A stretch of 64,000 bases of DNA from Methylomonas sp. (GTDB taxonomy: Bacteria > Pseudomonadota > Gammaproteobacteria > Methylococcales > Methylomonadaceae): assembly GCA_002928965.1 (NCBI GenBank), contig PERU01000001.1:472149-536148 (forward strand), given 5' to 3'. Shown here piece by piece: positions 40,152 through 50,200 of the stretch. Each line of letters starts with the position of its first letter. Position 1 is the stretch's first letter. The notes beneath the pieces were generated by a model that made no database searches, was not told where the DNA came from, and saw only the letters and a program-made list of their open reading frames with translations. Made by a program: the position numbers and the translations under genes.

Positions 40152-41057
40152 ATGGCTAACGCTATCAATATCACTCATCTGATAGGTAAAACCCCGTTAG
40201 TCAAGTTGAATAAAGTGGTTCCAGTGGATGCGGCAACGGTGCTGGTAAAGCTGGAATCACGAAACCCTGGTGGTTCCATCAAAGACCGCATCGGTCTGGC
40301 CATGATTCAAACTGCCGAAAAATCCGGTTTGTTAAAGCCGGGTGGCACTATCGTCGAGCCTACTTCCGGTAATACAGGCATTGCCTTGGCCATGATTGCT
40401 GCTGCCCGCGGTTACCGTTGTGTGTTGGTAATGCCCGATACCATGTCTATTGAAAGGCGGCAGTTGCTGGCTTTGTATGGTGCAGAAATTATCTTGACTC
40501 CCGGCGCTGAGGCTATGAGCGGGGCGATCCGCAAGGCCAACGAGGTTGCCGCTGAATTTGAGGCATTTATGCCGCAACAATTTGAAAATCCAGCCAATCC
40601 TGAGGTACATAGACAGACCACCGCCCAAGAAATCTGGTCTGGCACAGATGGGCAGATTGATGCGTTTGTATGCGGTGTGGGCACGGGTGGCACCATCACC
40701 GGCGTCGCGGATGTCATGAAAAGCCGCAATCCTCTTTTCAAAGTCATTGCTGTTGAACCGGTAGAATCGCCGGTTATTTCGGGTGGTACACATAGCCCAC
40801 ACAAGATTCAGGGCATAGGGGCTGGTTTTGTACCCAAAAATCTGGATGTGGATTTGCTGGATGGTATCGAGCTGGTCTGCACTGCCGATGCGTTTGCCAT
40901 GCGTAAACGCCTGATCGAAGAGGAAGGCATCATGGCCGGCATTTCCTCGGGTGCCAGTGTTTGTGGTGCAGTGCGGGTTGCTCAGCAACTGGGTTCAGGT
41001 AAAACAGTGGTGACTATTATTCATGACACGGGTGAACGTTATCTGAGTATGAGTTAA
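40152..41057 (+). CDS. cysK: Cysteine synthase (O-acetylserine sulfhydrylase)
   Basis: A PLP enzyme that makes cysteine from O-acetylserine and sulfide. The 301-residue protein has [11 protein letters not shown] at the start, the PLP lysine in [11 protein letters not shown], the substrate loop [11 protein letters not shown] and the [10 protein letters not shown] phosphate loop. [14 protein letters not shown] favours the CysK branch; some relatives are named CysM. It lies 11 bases behind degP and may be read through from the sigma-E operon, which would tie cysteine supply to envelope stress (inference). Confidence 0.9.
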   Translation: MANAINITHLIGKTPLVKLNKVVPVDAATVLVKLESRNPGGSIKDRIGLAMIQTAEKSGLLKPGGTIVEPTSGNTGIALAMIAAARGYRCVLVMPDTMSIERRQLLALYGAEIILTPGAEAMSGAIRKANEVAAEFEAFMPQQFENPANPEVHRQTTAQEIWSGTDGQIDAFVCGVGTGGTITGVADVMKSRNPLFKVIAVEPVESPVISGGTHSPHKIQGIGAGFVPKNLDVDLLDGIELVCTADAFAMRKRLIEEEGIMAGISSGASVCGAVRVAQQLGSGKTVVTIIHDTGERYLSMS

Positions 41058-41089
41058 ACTTCAGACTTTTTTAACGGTTGTGTTTTCCC

Positions 41090-42343
41090 ATGCATGATTC
41101 GAGATTAAACTTGCGCTCGGCCGGTCTGGGTTATCTCATTAATCGTATCCAGACTTTATTTGTCAGTTTGCTGCGAATCTGGACAATTCCCATCGTGTTA
41201 ATGCTGAGCGTTTGTTCGGGTTTTACCACGTTCTACGGTTTATCCCACTTCATTACACCCTGGATTGCACTGATAATTACCGTGGCAATTCAATCCATTA
41301 TCGTGATTTGTTCGTTGGAAATGGCCGGCATTCATTGGGCAGCCAATCGAACCCGGTATTTTTCAGTGCTGGCTTCGCTGGCTATTGCTGTTGCGGCTTC
41401 GGTGACTTTTTCGTATTTTAAATTTTACGAAATTTCCGAACAGGAAAGTCTGCATATCAATCGGGTTCAGCAAATACGTCAGGAAATCAAAACCTACCTC
41501 GGCAATGTGCTGCAACAAAAAAGTTTATTGATGCAAAAACACCAGGAAACGCTGGATAAAGCCTCTCATGATGCTTCGCAAGCGTATTTTGGTACTCACG
41601 AACAAATTGCCCCCGGCTATAAAAACCAAGTTGGAGAGGGACCGTTTTGGCGGCATTACAATCAGATTTATCAAGAAAAAAAGCAGATTTATCAATCGCA
41701 GGAACAAGCCTTTCTGGAGTTGGATACTAAAATTCGCTTGTTGCAAACCAGCTTGAACGATTTGGATGTGGCTGATAACAAAGAAACCGCTTATTCCGAG
41801 TTGATGAAGCATTATCAGGATATTCAATTAATCGTGAATCAGTTATCCAGCAGCAGCGGTTTGATGTTGCCGGATGCGCCGATGCTGATGACCTTTAAAC
41901 AATTTGTTGAAGAAGTAAAACCTTCGTTTGCCATGTGGCAGGGCTTTTCCTGGTTTGCTTTTGTCTGTGCGGCCATGGTGGACTTTTTTACGGTGTTACT
42001 TTCCTATCGTTTGGAATTTACCGCGCCGGGGCCATTGACTGCACAGGAAGAGGAACTGGTGTTTGAATGTTTGCGGCAGTTTAGCGAATTTCGCATCAAC
42101 CAAAATGATGAACTGGAAATGGTCATCGAAAAGTCAGAATTGGAAAAAGCCCGCCGCTATTCGGATTGGTCGAGAATGTTTGTGGTGGGATTATTGTTAA
42201 GTCGTGGCTTTTTGCGCAAAGTAGATGCTAGAACCGTTGAGTTTGCGCCGAATTTGTACCCACTGATTGCTGAAAAGATGTCGGACAAAATCGCTGCATT
42301 GAAAGCCAAATCGCTGGTCAGGCTACCAGCTGATGAGTCATGA
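41090..42343 (+). CDS. Unrecognised membrane protein with coiled-coil middle
   Basis: No family recognised. The 417-residue protein has three hydrophobic segments in the first 105 residues (about 28-48, 54-76 and 86-104), then a long Gln/Glu/Lys-rich coiled coil (about 115-265), a further hydrophobic segment (about 290-310, FAFVCAAMVDFFTVLLSYRL), and a soluble C-terminus. ATG at 41090 is used; an upstream TTG would add four residues. Its stop overlaps the next ATG (ATGA), so it is made together with an SPFH-like protein. It may anchor that protein to the membrane (inference). Distribution outside this genome is unknown to me. Confidence 0.75.
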   Translation: MHDSRLNLRSAGLGYLINRIQTLFVSLLRIWTIPIVLMLSVCSGFTTFYGLSHFITPWIALIITVAIQSIIVICSLEMAGIHWAANRTRYFSVLASLAIAVAASVTFSYFKFYEISEQESLHINRVQQIRQEIKTYLGNVLQQKSLLMQKHQETLDKASHDASQAYFGTHEQIAPGYKNQVGEGPFWRHYNQIYQEKKQIYQSQEQAFLELDTKIRLLQTSLNDLDVADNKETAYSELMKHYQDIQLIVNQLSSSSGLMLPDAPMLMTFKQFVEEVKPSFAMWQGFSWFAFVCAAMVDFFTVLLSYRLEFTAPGPLTAQEEELVFECLRQFSEFRINQNDELEMVIEKSELEKARRYSDWSRMFVVGLLLSRGFLRKVDARTVEFAPNLYPLIAEKMSDKIAALKAKSLVRLPADES

Positions 42344-43413
42344 ATACCTCACATTCTGACTTAGACGCTTGGCTGGCTGGCGAAGACCTGCTTGAGCAGG
42401 CTATCCAGGAACCGGAGGAATGGATAGCCGGTTTTGATGCCGATCGACAAGTGGTGCTGATGAAGCTGGGCCCATTTCAACGTGTGTTTCTGCGTCCGCA
42501 GCAGTTCAGCAAACGCTTTTATCATCAGATTTATCCATTGCACATTCAAACATGGCCTTATCGGTATCAGGTCAAACTGTTTGACGATTTTTGTACGGTC
42601 GATGTCAGCTTGCAGTTGCGCTTTCAAGCCACCTTAAGTTATGTGCAAAAAAATCTGGAGATTTTGGAAGGCATCAACCAACACATTCAAACGCTGTATG
42701 GTGCCGTTTTACAAGATAAAATTAACCAGGAACTGCATAAACTGTCTGATGGCAGTTGGATTCAGCACGGACTGACTGCCAATGAGAAACGCATCGCGCT
42801 GAGTGTTTTCGAAGTGTTGACACAACAATCCATTCAAGCCGAAGCCATCTGCACAATGCATGCAACCTTTGTGGATTTCCCTGACGTGCAGTTAGGCAAG
42901 GAAAGCGTTTACCTGCACATGCTCAAAAAGACTTATGAACTAAATGAACATAAAAACCAGGAAATTCTAAGACAGCAAAAACTGCATGAGCAGCAGGCCT
43001 TGTCGGCGAAGCAACAGGCGTTGGAGCATTTAAAACAACTGGCAGAAATGCAACGGCATATTCAGCTTGCAGAAGCGGAAGCACAAATTCAATTGTTGCA
43101 GGATAGGGAACAACAAATTGCCCGACAACGTGAAGTGGAACTGCGACTGCGCGCGGAAGAAATTGAGTACGAGCAGCAACTAAAAAAGCTTAAACTGGAG
43201 AGTGATCTACAAAGCCAACACGTATTCGCAGCCCAAACAAGACAATCGGAGACAGAAATGATAAGCGACAGTCTGGCGCATCAAGCATTGCTGGAAGAAG
43301 CCAAAACCGTTGCCGAAATCCAACGCAAACAAAGAGCGCGTCAGCTTTGGAGTGAATTTGATCAGCTAACCCAGTCTCCGTTAAATCCCCTGAGCGATCG
43401 CAACGATGAGTAA
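42340..43413 (+). CDS. SPFH/band-7-like protein with C-terminal coiled coil
   Basis: A 357-residue soluble protein. The first 190 residues resemble a remote SPFH/band-7 domain: FDADRQVVLMKLGPFQRVFL, then CTVDVSLQLRFQATLSYVQ and a helical part. From about residue 200 to 345 it is a continuous charged coiled coil (Gln, Glu, Lys, Arg), as in flotillins. It has no membrane segment of its own. The start overlaps the preceding membrane protein and its end overlaps the following lipoprotein gene by 8 bases. The SPFH call is by pattern and should be treated as tentative. Confidence 0.65.
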   Translation: MNTSHSDLDAWLAGEDLLEQAIQEPEEWIAGFDADRQVVLMKLGPFQRVFLRPQQFSKRFYHQIYPLHIQTWPYRYQVKLFDDFCTVDVSLQLRFQATLSYVQKNLEILEGINQHIQTLYGAVLQDKINQELHKLSDGSWIQHGLTANEKRIALSVFEVLTQQSIQAEAICTMHATFVDFPDVQLGKESVYLHMLKKTYELNEHKNQEILRQQKLHEQQALSAKQQALEHLKQLAEMQRHIQLAEAEAQIQLLQDREQQIARQREVELRLRAEEIEYEQQLKKLKLESDLQSQHVFAAQTRQSETEMISDSLAHQALLEEAKTVAEIQRKQRARQLWSEFDQLTQSPLNPLSDRNDE

Positions 43414-44119
43414 TTTTTTCTGCGCAATATTAACTGGCATGATGTTAATTCTTGTCAGTGGTTGTGCTACCACACCAAGGCCGGTGCAGATTCGAGCAGA
43501 AGTCGATGGCTTGGCCAGTGGCGATGCGCAAGTGAAGCGCCGATATGTCATTTTACCTGCCGATAAACAGCTGAGTCCTTTGGATTTGCAGTTTGTAGAG
43601 TTTAAAGGCTATGTCGAGAAAGCCTTGATGCAGCGTGGCTATGTGAAGGTGGAGCAGATGCAGGAAGGCGATGTGGTCCTGTTTTTGGGCTATGGTGTTG
43701 GCGAACCGCAAGTGCGCCACTATAGTTACAGCGTACCTGTCTGGAACGACTTTGCCTTTTACCCGTATGGCAGACGCTTTATGTATTATCCGTCAATGGG
43801 GGTGGCAGGTTACACCCAACGCACAGAAAGCTATACGGTTTATAAGCGCTATATGACCCTGGAAGCCTATGACATGTCTGCACATTTACAACAACAAATG
43901 CCGATACAGGTGTGGAAAGTCAATGTGCAAAGTCAGGGTCAAACCAATGATTTGCGGCTGGTGTTTCCCTATTTAGTCACGGCCATGCAACCCCATATCG
44001 GAACAAACACCGGACATATGCAAACGGTGGATATTGATGAATCTGATGCATTACTAAGAGAGATTATGCTTGGCAATCCTAATCGATTACCTGCGGCAGT
44101 TGTGACGCCACAGCCTTAA
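43406..44119 (+). CDS. Envelope lipoprotein, DUF4136-like
   Basis: A 237-residue lipoprotein: signal peptide with MMLILVSGCATTPRP, acylated Cys at about residue 20. The mature part resembles DUF4136 proteins: RRYVILPADKQLSPLDLQFV, then VEKALMQRGYVKVEQMQEGD and a Tyr-rich middle (YSYSVPVWNDFAFYPYGRRF). No lipoprotein sorting Asp at +2 (it is Ala), so outer membrane is likely. Its ATG lies within the end of the SPFH-like gene, so the three genes from 41090 form one translationally coupled unit that spans the envelope. Confidence 0.78.
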   Translation: MSNFFCAILTGMMLILVSGCATTPRPVQIRAEVDGLASGDAQVKRRYVILPADKQLSPLDLQFVEFKGYVEKALMQRGYVKVEQMQEGDVVLFLGYGVGEPQVRHYSYSVPVWNDFAFYPYGRRFMYYPSMGVAGYTQRTESYTVYKRYMTLEAYDMSAHLQQQMPIQVWKVNVQSQGQTNDLRLVFPYLVTAMQPHIGTNTGHMQTVDIDESDALLREIMLGNPNRLPAAVVTPQP

Positions 44120-44260
44120 AATACCCGTTTTGGTAAGCGCTAATTAAATCGTCATTCCCGCGAAAACGGGAATCCATGTCTTTGATTTATATGGGCTACT
44201 GTCTTCGCGGGAGCGACGGGGGATTTTTAATCAGCGATTCCTTAGGTAAACGGGTATTTT
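44118..44260. repeat. Palindromic intergenic element with dRS3-like core
   Basis: A 143-bp element with inverted ends: AAAATACCCGTTT at 44118-44130 and its complement AAACGGGTATTTT at 44248-44260, further extended by imperfect pairing. Inside lies ATTCCCGCGAAAACGGGAAT, which looks like the ATTCCC-N8-GGGAAT repeats (dRS3 type) known from other bacteria, and a related CTTCGCGGGAGCGACGGGGG. The TTTTTTTT tract at its right end could terminate the three-gene unit. Confidence 0.65.
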
Positions 44261-44275
44261 TTTTCTCGGATTCAT

Positions 44276-45109
44276 TTAATCTGCCAAACCTGCCAATTTT
44301 GATTCAATGGCCAAAACATCGCTCAGTTTTGAGCGGAAAAATGTCTCGGATAAACCGATTTTTTCAGCTACGGGCAAAGGTAGTAAGCCTAAAATTTCTT
44401 CTTGATCCTTATTATTGTCAACCGCGTCACTGATAACCTGCGCAAGATGTAAAGCACAAGCAATATCAGACGGCTGATCAAATGATAGCGGTTCTCCAGA
44501 GTGTTGAATGGCATCAATTAATTCACCTGGAAATTTCCAGCGTCTACACAGTTCGGCACACACATCCTGATTGGTAAAGCCCAGGCAGGTTCGCTCAAAT
44601 ACAGACCGTGAGGAATGGCCTGCTTTGACATGTTGATTGATTTCGTTGGCTTTGCTGGGGAAGCTCATGTGGATCAAAATGTTACCCAGATTTCCCAGTA
44701 AGCCTGCGGTATAGGCAATATCACCGGAAAGATTGGCCTGTTCAGCGATCCATTTGGCATAGGCCGATGTTCTGAAGCAATTATTCCAAAATTTGCGGAC
44801 ATCAAAGTTTTCAAGTTGAGGCACGGAACTGACAATACCGGAAGCAATGACCAAGGTTTTTAATTGTCCCAAACCCAGTAAAACCGTGGCTTCATCAATC
44901 GATGCGACCTTTCGGGATAAACCAAAATGTGCCGAATTTACCAATCGTAAAATCTTTAGGGCAATAACCTGTTCTTTCTCCACATTTTTAGCAATATCCA
45001 GCATTTCAGCGTGTGGATCACTCAACTGGGTAATCAAGGTTCTGATCACTTCCGGAATTTGCGGGAGTTTATGAATATTATCGAACAGTTGATTCATTTG
45101 TGATGACAT
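44276..45109 (-). CDS. HDOD domain signalling protein
   Basis: A 277-residue HDOD protein, a relative of HD phosphohydrolases without proven catalysis, often linked to c-di-GMP and stress signalling. LPQIPEVIRTLITQLSDPHA at the start, EKEQVIALKILRLVNSAHFGL and LLGLGQLKTLVIAS are family features; TAGLLGNLGNILIHMSF takes the place of the HD motif (GN for HD). Start ATG at 45109 has AAGGA seven bases upstream. No other domain is fused. It stands alone between two repeats. Confidence 0.87.
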   Translation of the reverse strand: MSSQMNQLFDNIHKLPQIPEVIRTLITQLSDPHAEMLDIAKNVEKEQVIALKILRLVNSAHFGLSRKVASIDEATVLLGLGQLKTLVIASGIVSSVPQLENFDVRKFWNNCFRTSAYAKWIAEQANLSGDIAYTAGLLGNLGNILIHMSFPSKANEINQHVKAGHSSRSVFERTCLGFTNQDVCAELCRRWKFPGELIDAIQHSGEPLSFDQPSDIACALHLAQVISDAVDNNKDQEEILGLLPLPVAEKIGLSETFFRSKLSDVLAIESKLAGLAD

Positions 45110-45231
45110 TGGGGCATCCTTGAATAATAAGAAGTGGGAACAGTTTAGTTGAAAGCACAACTCTGGCAACTAAATTATCTGACGGTTTTAGTAAGCCGGT
45201 GTCCCGGATTGATTTAACGCTGTTTAACTTA

Positions 45232-45410
45232 GGTCGTCGTCAAAAATAACGTCCCGAACAACTGTTCCGGCCAAACCGTCCGCGCTGAGCAAATTCGAAG
45301 CATCAACGGTTTCGCGTGGCAAGAGCCGGTATTTCCGTGTCCATCCTTCGATAGGACGAACGGGAAAATCCTTTTCAGCCGGAACAGGAAAATTATTATC
45401 ACCCATATCC
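45232..45410. repeat. Dispersed repeat D, copy 2 (inverted to copy 1)
   Basis: The reverse complement of this stretch matches 27283-27450 in the gsp cluster, including GGATTTTCCCGTTCGTCC and GTTGTTCGGGACGTTAT. A frame on the - strand could code about 60 residues whose translation resembles that of copy 1, but no ribosome site is seen. Most of the 419 bp between the HDOD gene and the small membrane protein is this repeat. Confidence 0.72.
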
Positions 45411-45528
45411 TAAACCTTCAGCCTGCTGTCGGACAGGGTCCGCCAAAAATGCATCGTTAAGACAATCGCTAGGTTTTGCATTAAGTCATCCGTAAAATAG
45501 TGGCATGTTTAATCAAGAGGAAACGGAT

Positions 45529-45684
45529 ATGACGAATTTAACCCAAGATGATGGTAGCAAACGAGTGAAAAGGATTGCTGCCGTATTGTACCTGCTGGTG
45601 ATGGCTTTCGTAGTCGGCGGTTCTTACGTGAATCAACACCAGGGAAATGTTGATGTTCCAGCATCAGCCATGGATAAAGATTAA
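45529..45684 (+). CDS. Small single-pass membrane protein (51 residues)
   Basis: An ORF of 51 codons: MTNLTQDDGSKRVKR, a hydrophobic segment (about residues 16-33, IAAVLYLLVMAFVVGGSYV), then a polar tail. GAGG lies eight bases before the ATG. Charge distribution suggests the N-terminus stays in the cytoplasm. No family recognised. It lies 66 bases before the short-chain dehydrogenase gene. Codon use looks normal, which supports a real gene; its function is unknown. Confidence 0.55.
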   Translation: MTNLTQDDGSKRVKRIAAVLYLLVMAFVVGGSYVNQHQGNVDVPASAMDKD

Positions 45685-45750
45685 AGTTTTTGGGTTGCGT
45701 ATCCAAGATGCCAATATCTGGCAATTTATAACCAATAACAGGAATTCAAT

Positions 45751-46446
45751 ATGCAGACTGTTTTAATGACAGGTGCCAATCGAGGTATTGGCCTGGAATT
45801 TTGTCGACAATACGCCGATGCTGGCTGGCAGGTGTTGGCTACCTGTCGCGAACCTACAAAAGCTGAGGCTTTGAATGAATTGGCCAGACAATATGCCAAT
45901 ATGCAGGTGTATGCTTTGGACGTTGCGGATTTCGAACAAATCACCGCACTCAGCCGGACATTGGTCGACATGACTGTTGATGTATTACTTAACAATGCCG
46001 GGATTTACCCTGACACATCCACAACCACTTTTGGACATTTGAATGACCAGGACTGGGCGCAGGCCTTCCGGGTCAACACTATGGCGCCGGTGAAATTAGC
46101 CGAAGCGTTTTTGCCACAGATTCAGCGTAGCCAGACCAGACTACTGGTATCCATTAGCAGCTTAATGGGCAGCATTGCTGATAATACAAGCGGTGGCAGT
46201 CTGTTGTACAGGTCAAGTAAGGCGGCATTGAACGCAACAATGAAATCGCTGGCGATTGATCTGAAACCAGCCGGGATTGGAGTTTTGATCTTGCATCCGG
46301 GTTGGGTTAAAACCGATATGGGTGGGCAAAATGCCTTGATTCACACTTCGGAAAGCGTGTCGGGCATGCGTCTATGCATTGAAGGGTTTTTGCCGGCGCA
46401 GTCCGGTTGTTTTTTCAAGTACGATGGCAGTTTATTGCCTTGGTAA
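45751..46446 (+). CDS. Short-chain dehydrogenase/reductase
   Basis: A 231-residue NAD(P)-dependent SDR of the classical type. The nucleotide motif is TGANRGIG (residues 7-14), NNAG is at about 75-78, the catalytic serine is in SISSLMGS and the Tyr/Lys pair in LLYRSSKAALNAT. The arginine after the glycine motif and the CREP stretch suggest NADP. Substrate cannot be told. The C-terminus is short (FFKYDGSLLPW), like the CsgA-type SDRs. Confidence 0.9.
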   Translation: MQTVLMTGANRGIGLEFCRQYADAGWQVLATCREPTKAEALNELARQYANMQVYALDVADFEQITALSRTLVDMTVDVLLNNAGIYPDTSTTTFGHLNDQDWAQAFRVNTMAPVKLAEAFLPQIQRSQTRLLVSISSLMGSIADNTSGGSLLYRSSKAALNATMKSLAIDLKPAGIGVLILHPGWVKTDMGGQNALIHTSESVSGMRLCIEGFLPAQSGCFFKYDGSLLPW

Positions 46447-47280
46447 GTTTTTACTTACAAAAATAAGTGCGTAGTTGAAGTTTTTAATTTATGCAAGGTT
46501 ATACACAAAAAATATTTTTTAGACGGTCAAAAAAATGCTTGACATGCCAAGTCACTGAATTTTGTAGATAAATTGTAAGTAATTGATAATAAATAATAAA
46601 AATAGTTGATCAAGATTGATTCAATCTAAGGCAGTGCTGATGATCTCTGGGGGTTTGGCCTGAATCTGACATTTAATGCACAGAGTTATCCACAGTTTCT
46701 GTGGGTAACTTTATATGCTTGGTTGATGACGGCTTTGCACCTGTTTATGTATTGTTTTGATGAGTTGCTGACTTTGAGCTAACCATGCAGCCCAATTTCA
46801 GCAAGCTACTTGTTTCTCGGCGGGTATACAGAAACGGCAACAAATGGACGCTACTCTAAATACAGCAAAATAGCTGATTGATCAGGCCATGCTTTGGCAC
46901 CAATATGACTGTTTGTGTATTGCAGATTTACCGCAGTTTCCGTAGGACGTAATAAACCTTCAAAATCTCCAAATAAAAAGGTGCAGTGGCCTATAATCGG
47001 GGTAAAACAAGTACCTGAATTATAAAGCTGCATCAGCAACAACATCTTTCCGGCATAGCCTCTGGGGCACAAGTGGATTTGCCGGTGCCAAAGATCGTGA
47101 AACGAATCCAGGCGACAAAGATATGTTCGCCGATCGCCATTCATGGCTTCTGGATCTCGGCAATCTTTGCCGAGTTGGCGGTTTTTGAATTAGTCGATTG
47201 ATCTTTATAATCAGGCGAGTTTTTAAGTTTTGTCCGCTTTGATCTCATTTGAATATTTCTTTCAGAAATAAGGTTGTTCT
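46447..47280. other. 834-bp intergenic region, AT-rich left half
   Basis: No convincing gene. The left 200 bp is strongly AT-rich. DnaA-box-like TTATACACA occurs at 46499-46507 and TTATCCACA at 46686-46694, the latter within an inverted repeat. The right half has ordinary composition; a - strand frame of 97 codons there (46851-47144) has no ribosome site or recognisable domain. TATAAT at 47206-47211 may be a -10 for nifJ (TTGAAT at 47185 as a poor -35). Confidence 0.5.
46685..46709. promoter_or_regulatory. Inverted repeat made of two DnaA-box-like sites
   Basis: GTTATCCACAG (46685-46695), TTT, then CTGTGGGTAAC (46699-46709). The left arm contains a perfect DnaA box, the right arm one with a single change. 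The same bases form an 11-bp hairpin with one G-U pair followed by TTTAT, so a terminator is an alternative reading. Confidence 0.45.
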
Positions 47281-50200
47281 ATGCATACCCAGCAAACACT
47301 TACCATAGATGGTAATCAGGCCGCAGCCAGCGTTGCGCATAAACTTAATGAAGTGATCACCATTTACCCAATAACGCCGTCTTCACCGATGGGCGAATGG
47401 GCGGATGAATGGTCCTCTCGAGGACAAAAAAATCTGTGGGGAACTGTGCCGCAGGTTATTGAGATGCAGAGTGAAGCAGGTGCTGCCGGTACCATACACG
47501 GCGCCTTACAAGCCGGCACCATGGCAACTACTTTCACAGCATCGCAGGGATTGCTGTTGATGCTACCCAATATGTATAAGATTGCCGGCGAATTGACGCC
47601 AACGGTATTTCATATCGCTGCTCGCTCGCTGGCTTGCCAGGGACTGTCGATTTTTGGGGATCACAGTGATGTGATGTCGGCGCGGATGACGGGTTTTGCC
47701 ATGCTCTGTTCCAACTCGCCACAGGAAGTGCAGGATTTTGCCTTGATTGCGCATGCGGCGGCGTTGGAAAGTCGGATTCCTTTCATGCATTTTTTTGATG
47801 GTTTTCGCACCTCTCATGAAGTGGCCAAACTGGTCACCATTGATGATGCGGTATTGAGCGGCATGATTCAGCAGGAATGGGTTAGCGCCTTCCGTAGCAG
47901 GGCAATGACGCCGGATAAACCCGTGTTGCGGGGCACAGCCCAGAATCCGGATGTGTATTTCCAGGCTCGGGAATCCGTCAATCCGTTTTATCAGGTCTTA
48001 CCCGTTATCGTACAAAAAGCCATGCAGCGCTTTGCTGAATTGACTGGTCGTGATTACCGGATATTTGAATATCTCGGCGCAGCTGATGCCGAACGAGTGG
48101 TCATCATCATGGGTTCCGGTGCCGAAGCGGTAGAAGAAACCCTGGAGTATATGAACCGCCAGGGTGAAGCAGTGGGTATGCTGAAAGTCCGCTTGTTCCG
48201 GCCCTTTTCTGCAGAACATTTTCTAGCCGCTTTGCCTGCCAGCTGCCGCAAAATTGCCGTACTGGATCGCACCAAAGAGCCGGGTGCGGATGGCGAGCCT
48301 CTTTATAAGGATGTCCTGGGTGCAATTGCCCAGGATGTGATTGGCGGTAACGGTAAGTTTACTGTGATGCCCAAAGTGGTGGGGGGGCGTTATGGGCTGT
48401 CGTCAAAAGAATTCACGCCCGGCATGATCAAGGCCGTGTTTGATGAACTGAACAAAGAACACCCCAAAAATCAGTTTACGATTGGTATCAACGACGATGT
48501 TTCTCATACCAGTCTGGAATGGGATGCCCATTTTCGTACCGATGTGCATGACGCAATTTTTCAGGCCATGTTTTATGGTTTGGGCAGCGATGGCACCGTG
48601 GGCGCGAACAAAAATACCATCAAGATCATTGGCGAAGAAACCGACGATTATGCCCAGGGTTATTTTGTTTACGACTCCAAAAAATCCGGCGCCATTACGG
48701 TTTCGCATTTGCGTTTCGGCTCCAAGCCCATCAAGTCCACGTATTTGATTGGTGAAAACGATGCCAACTTTATCGGTTGTCATCAAACCATTTTCCTGGA
48801 ACGTTATGACATGCTGGCCAATGCGGCGGATAAGGCTGTGTTTCTGTTGAACACGCCGGAACCGGCGGATAAGGTCTGGGATAGTTTGCCTATAACCATG
48901 CAGCAACAAATGCTGGCGAAAAATATCCGTTTTTATGTGATTGATGGCTACGCAGTCGCGGAAAAGTGTGGCATGGGCAAACGCATCAACACCATCATGC
49001 AGACCTGTTTTTTTGCAATTTCCGGTGTATTGCCCCAAGCACAAGCCATTGAAGCAATCAAACATGCCGTTGAAAAAACCTACGGTAGAAAAGGCCAACG
49101 TATCGTCGAACTGAATTTTAAAGCCATTGATGAAACCTTGGCGGGGTTGCAACAAGTTGCATTACCCATACAGGTCAGCAGCCAGTTTGATATTGTCGGT
49201 CAGATCAGTGAATCTGCGCCGGATTTTGTCAAGCGGGTGACTGCGGAAATCATTGCCGGTCGTGGCGATTTATTACCTGTCAGCGCCATGCCTGTGGATG
49301 GTACGTTTCCGACTGGCACGACCCAATACGAAAAGCGGAATTTAGCGTTGGAAATTCCGGTTTGGGAAACTGATTTATGTACTGAGTGTGGCAAATGCGC
49401 CATGGTGTGTCCTCACGCCGCAATACGCAGCAAGATTTATCCCGCAGAAGCTCTGGAAAACGCACCAGACAGCTTTAAACACGCGCCAATGTTAGGTAAG
49501 GATTTCCCCGCCGGCTTGGTTATGACTTATCAAGTCGCGCCGGAAGATTGCACGGGCTGCAGTTTGTGTGTGGACATTTGCCCAATTCGCGACAAATCCA
49601 ATGCCAGCCGCAAGGCTCTGAATATGCTGCCGCAAGCGCCATTGCGTGATAAAGAACGTGAAAACTGGGATTACTTCCTGACATTGCCCGAATACGATAG
49701 ACGCCACATCAAACTCAATACCATCAAAGGCGCGATGGTGTTGCAGCCTTTGTTTGAATTCTCCGGTGCTTGTGTCGGTTGTGGCGAAACCCCCTACGTA
49801 AAATTGGCCTCGCAATTGTTTGGTGATCGGATGATCGTAGCTAATGCCACCGGTTGTTCATCCATTTATGGTGGCAATTTACCGACTACACCGTGGACCA
49901 AAAACAGTGACGGTCGTGGTCCCGCCTGGAATAACTCCTTGTTTGAAGACAATGCGGAATTCGGATTGGGCATGCGGGTATCTATCGATAAACAAAGCGA
50001 ATTTGCGGCTGAATTAGTCGCGAGTCTGCGTGAGCCGCTAGGCGCCGATTTTGTCGATGCTATTTTGACCGCTGATCAGTCCGATGAGGCCGGGATTTAC
50101 GAACAACGCCTGCGTGTCACCGAATTAAAACAACGGTTAACAGCCTTGTCTGAGCCTGCCGCAAAAACCCTGCTGGAGTTGGCGGATTATCTGTGCAAGA

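Noticed and set aside
45224..45406. 60-codon frame on the - strand
   Set aside because: It is repeat D copy 2; the frame resembles copy 1 but lacks a ribosome site.
46447..46710. Chromosomal replication origin
   Set aside because: Only two or three DnaA-like boxes, and none of the usual neighbours (dnaA, dnaN, mnmG, rpmH); left as an open observation instead.
46851..47144. 97-codon frame on the - strand in the intergenic region before nifJ
   Set aside because: No ribosome site, no recognisable domain and no hydrophobic or repeated pattern; composition fits chance.
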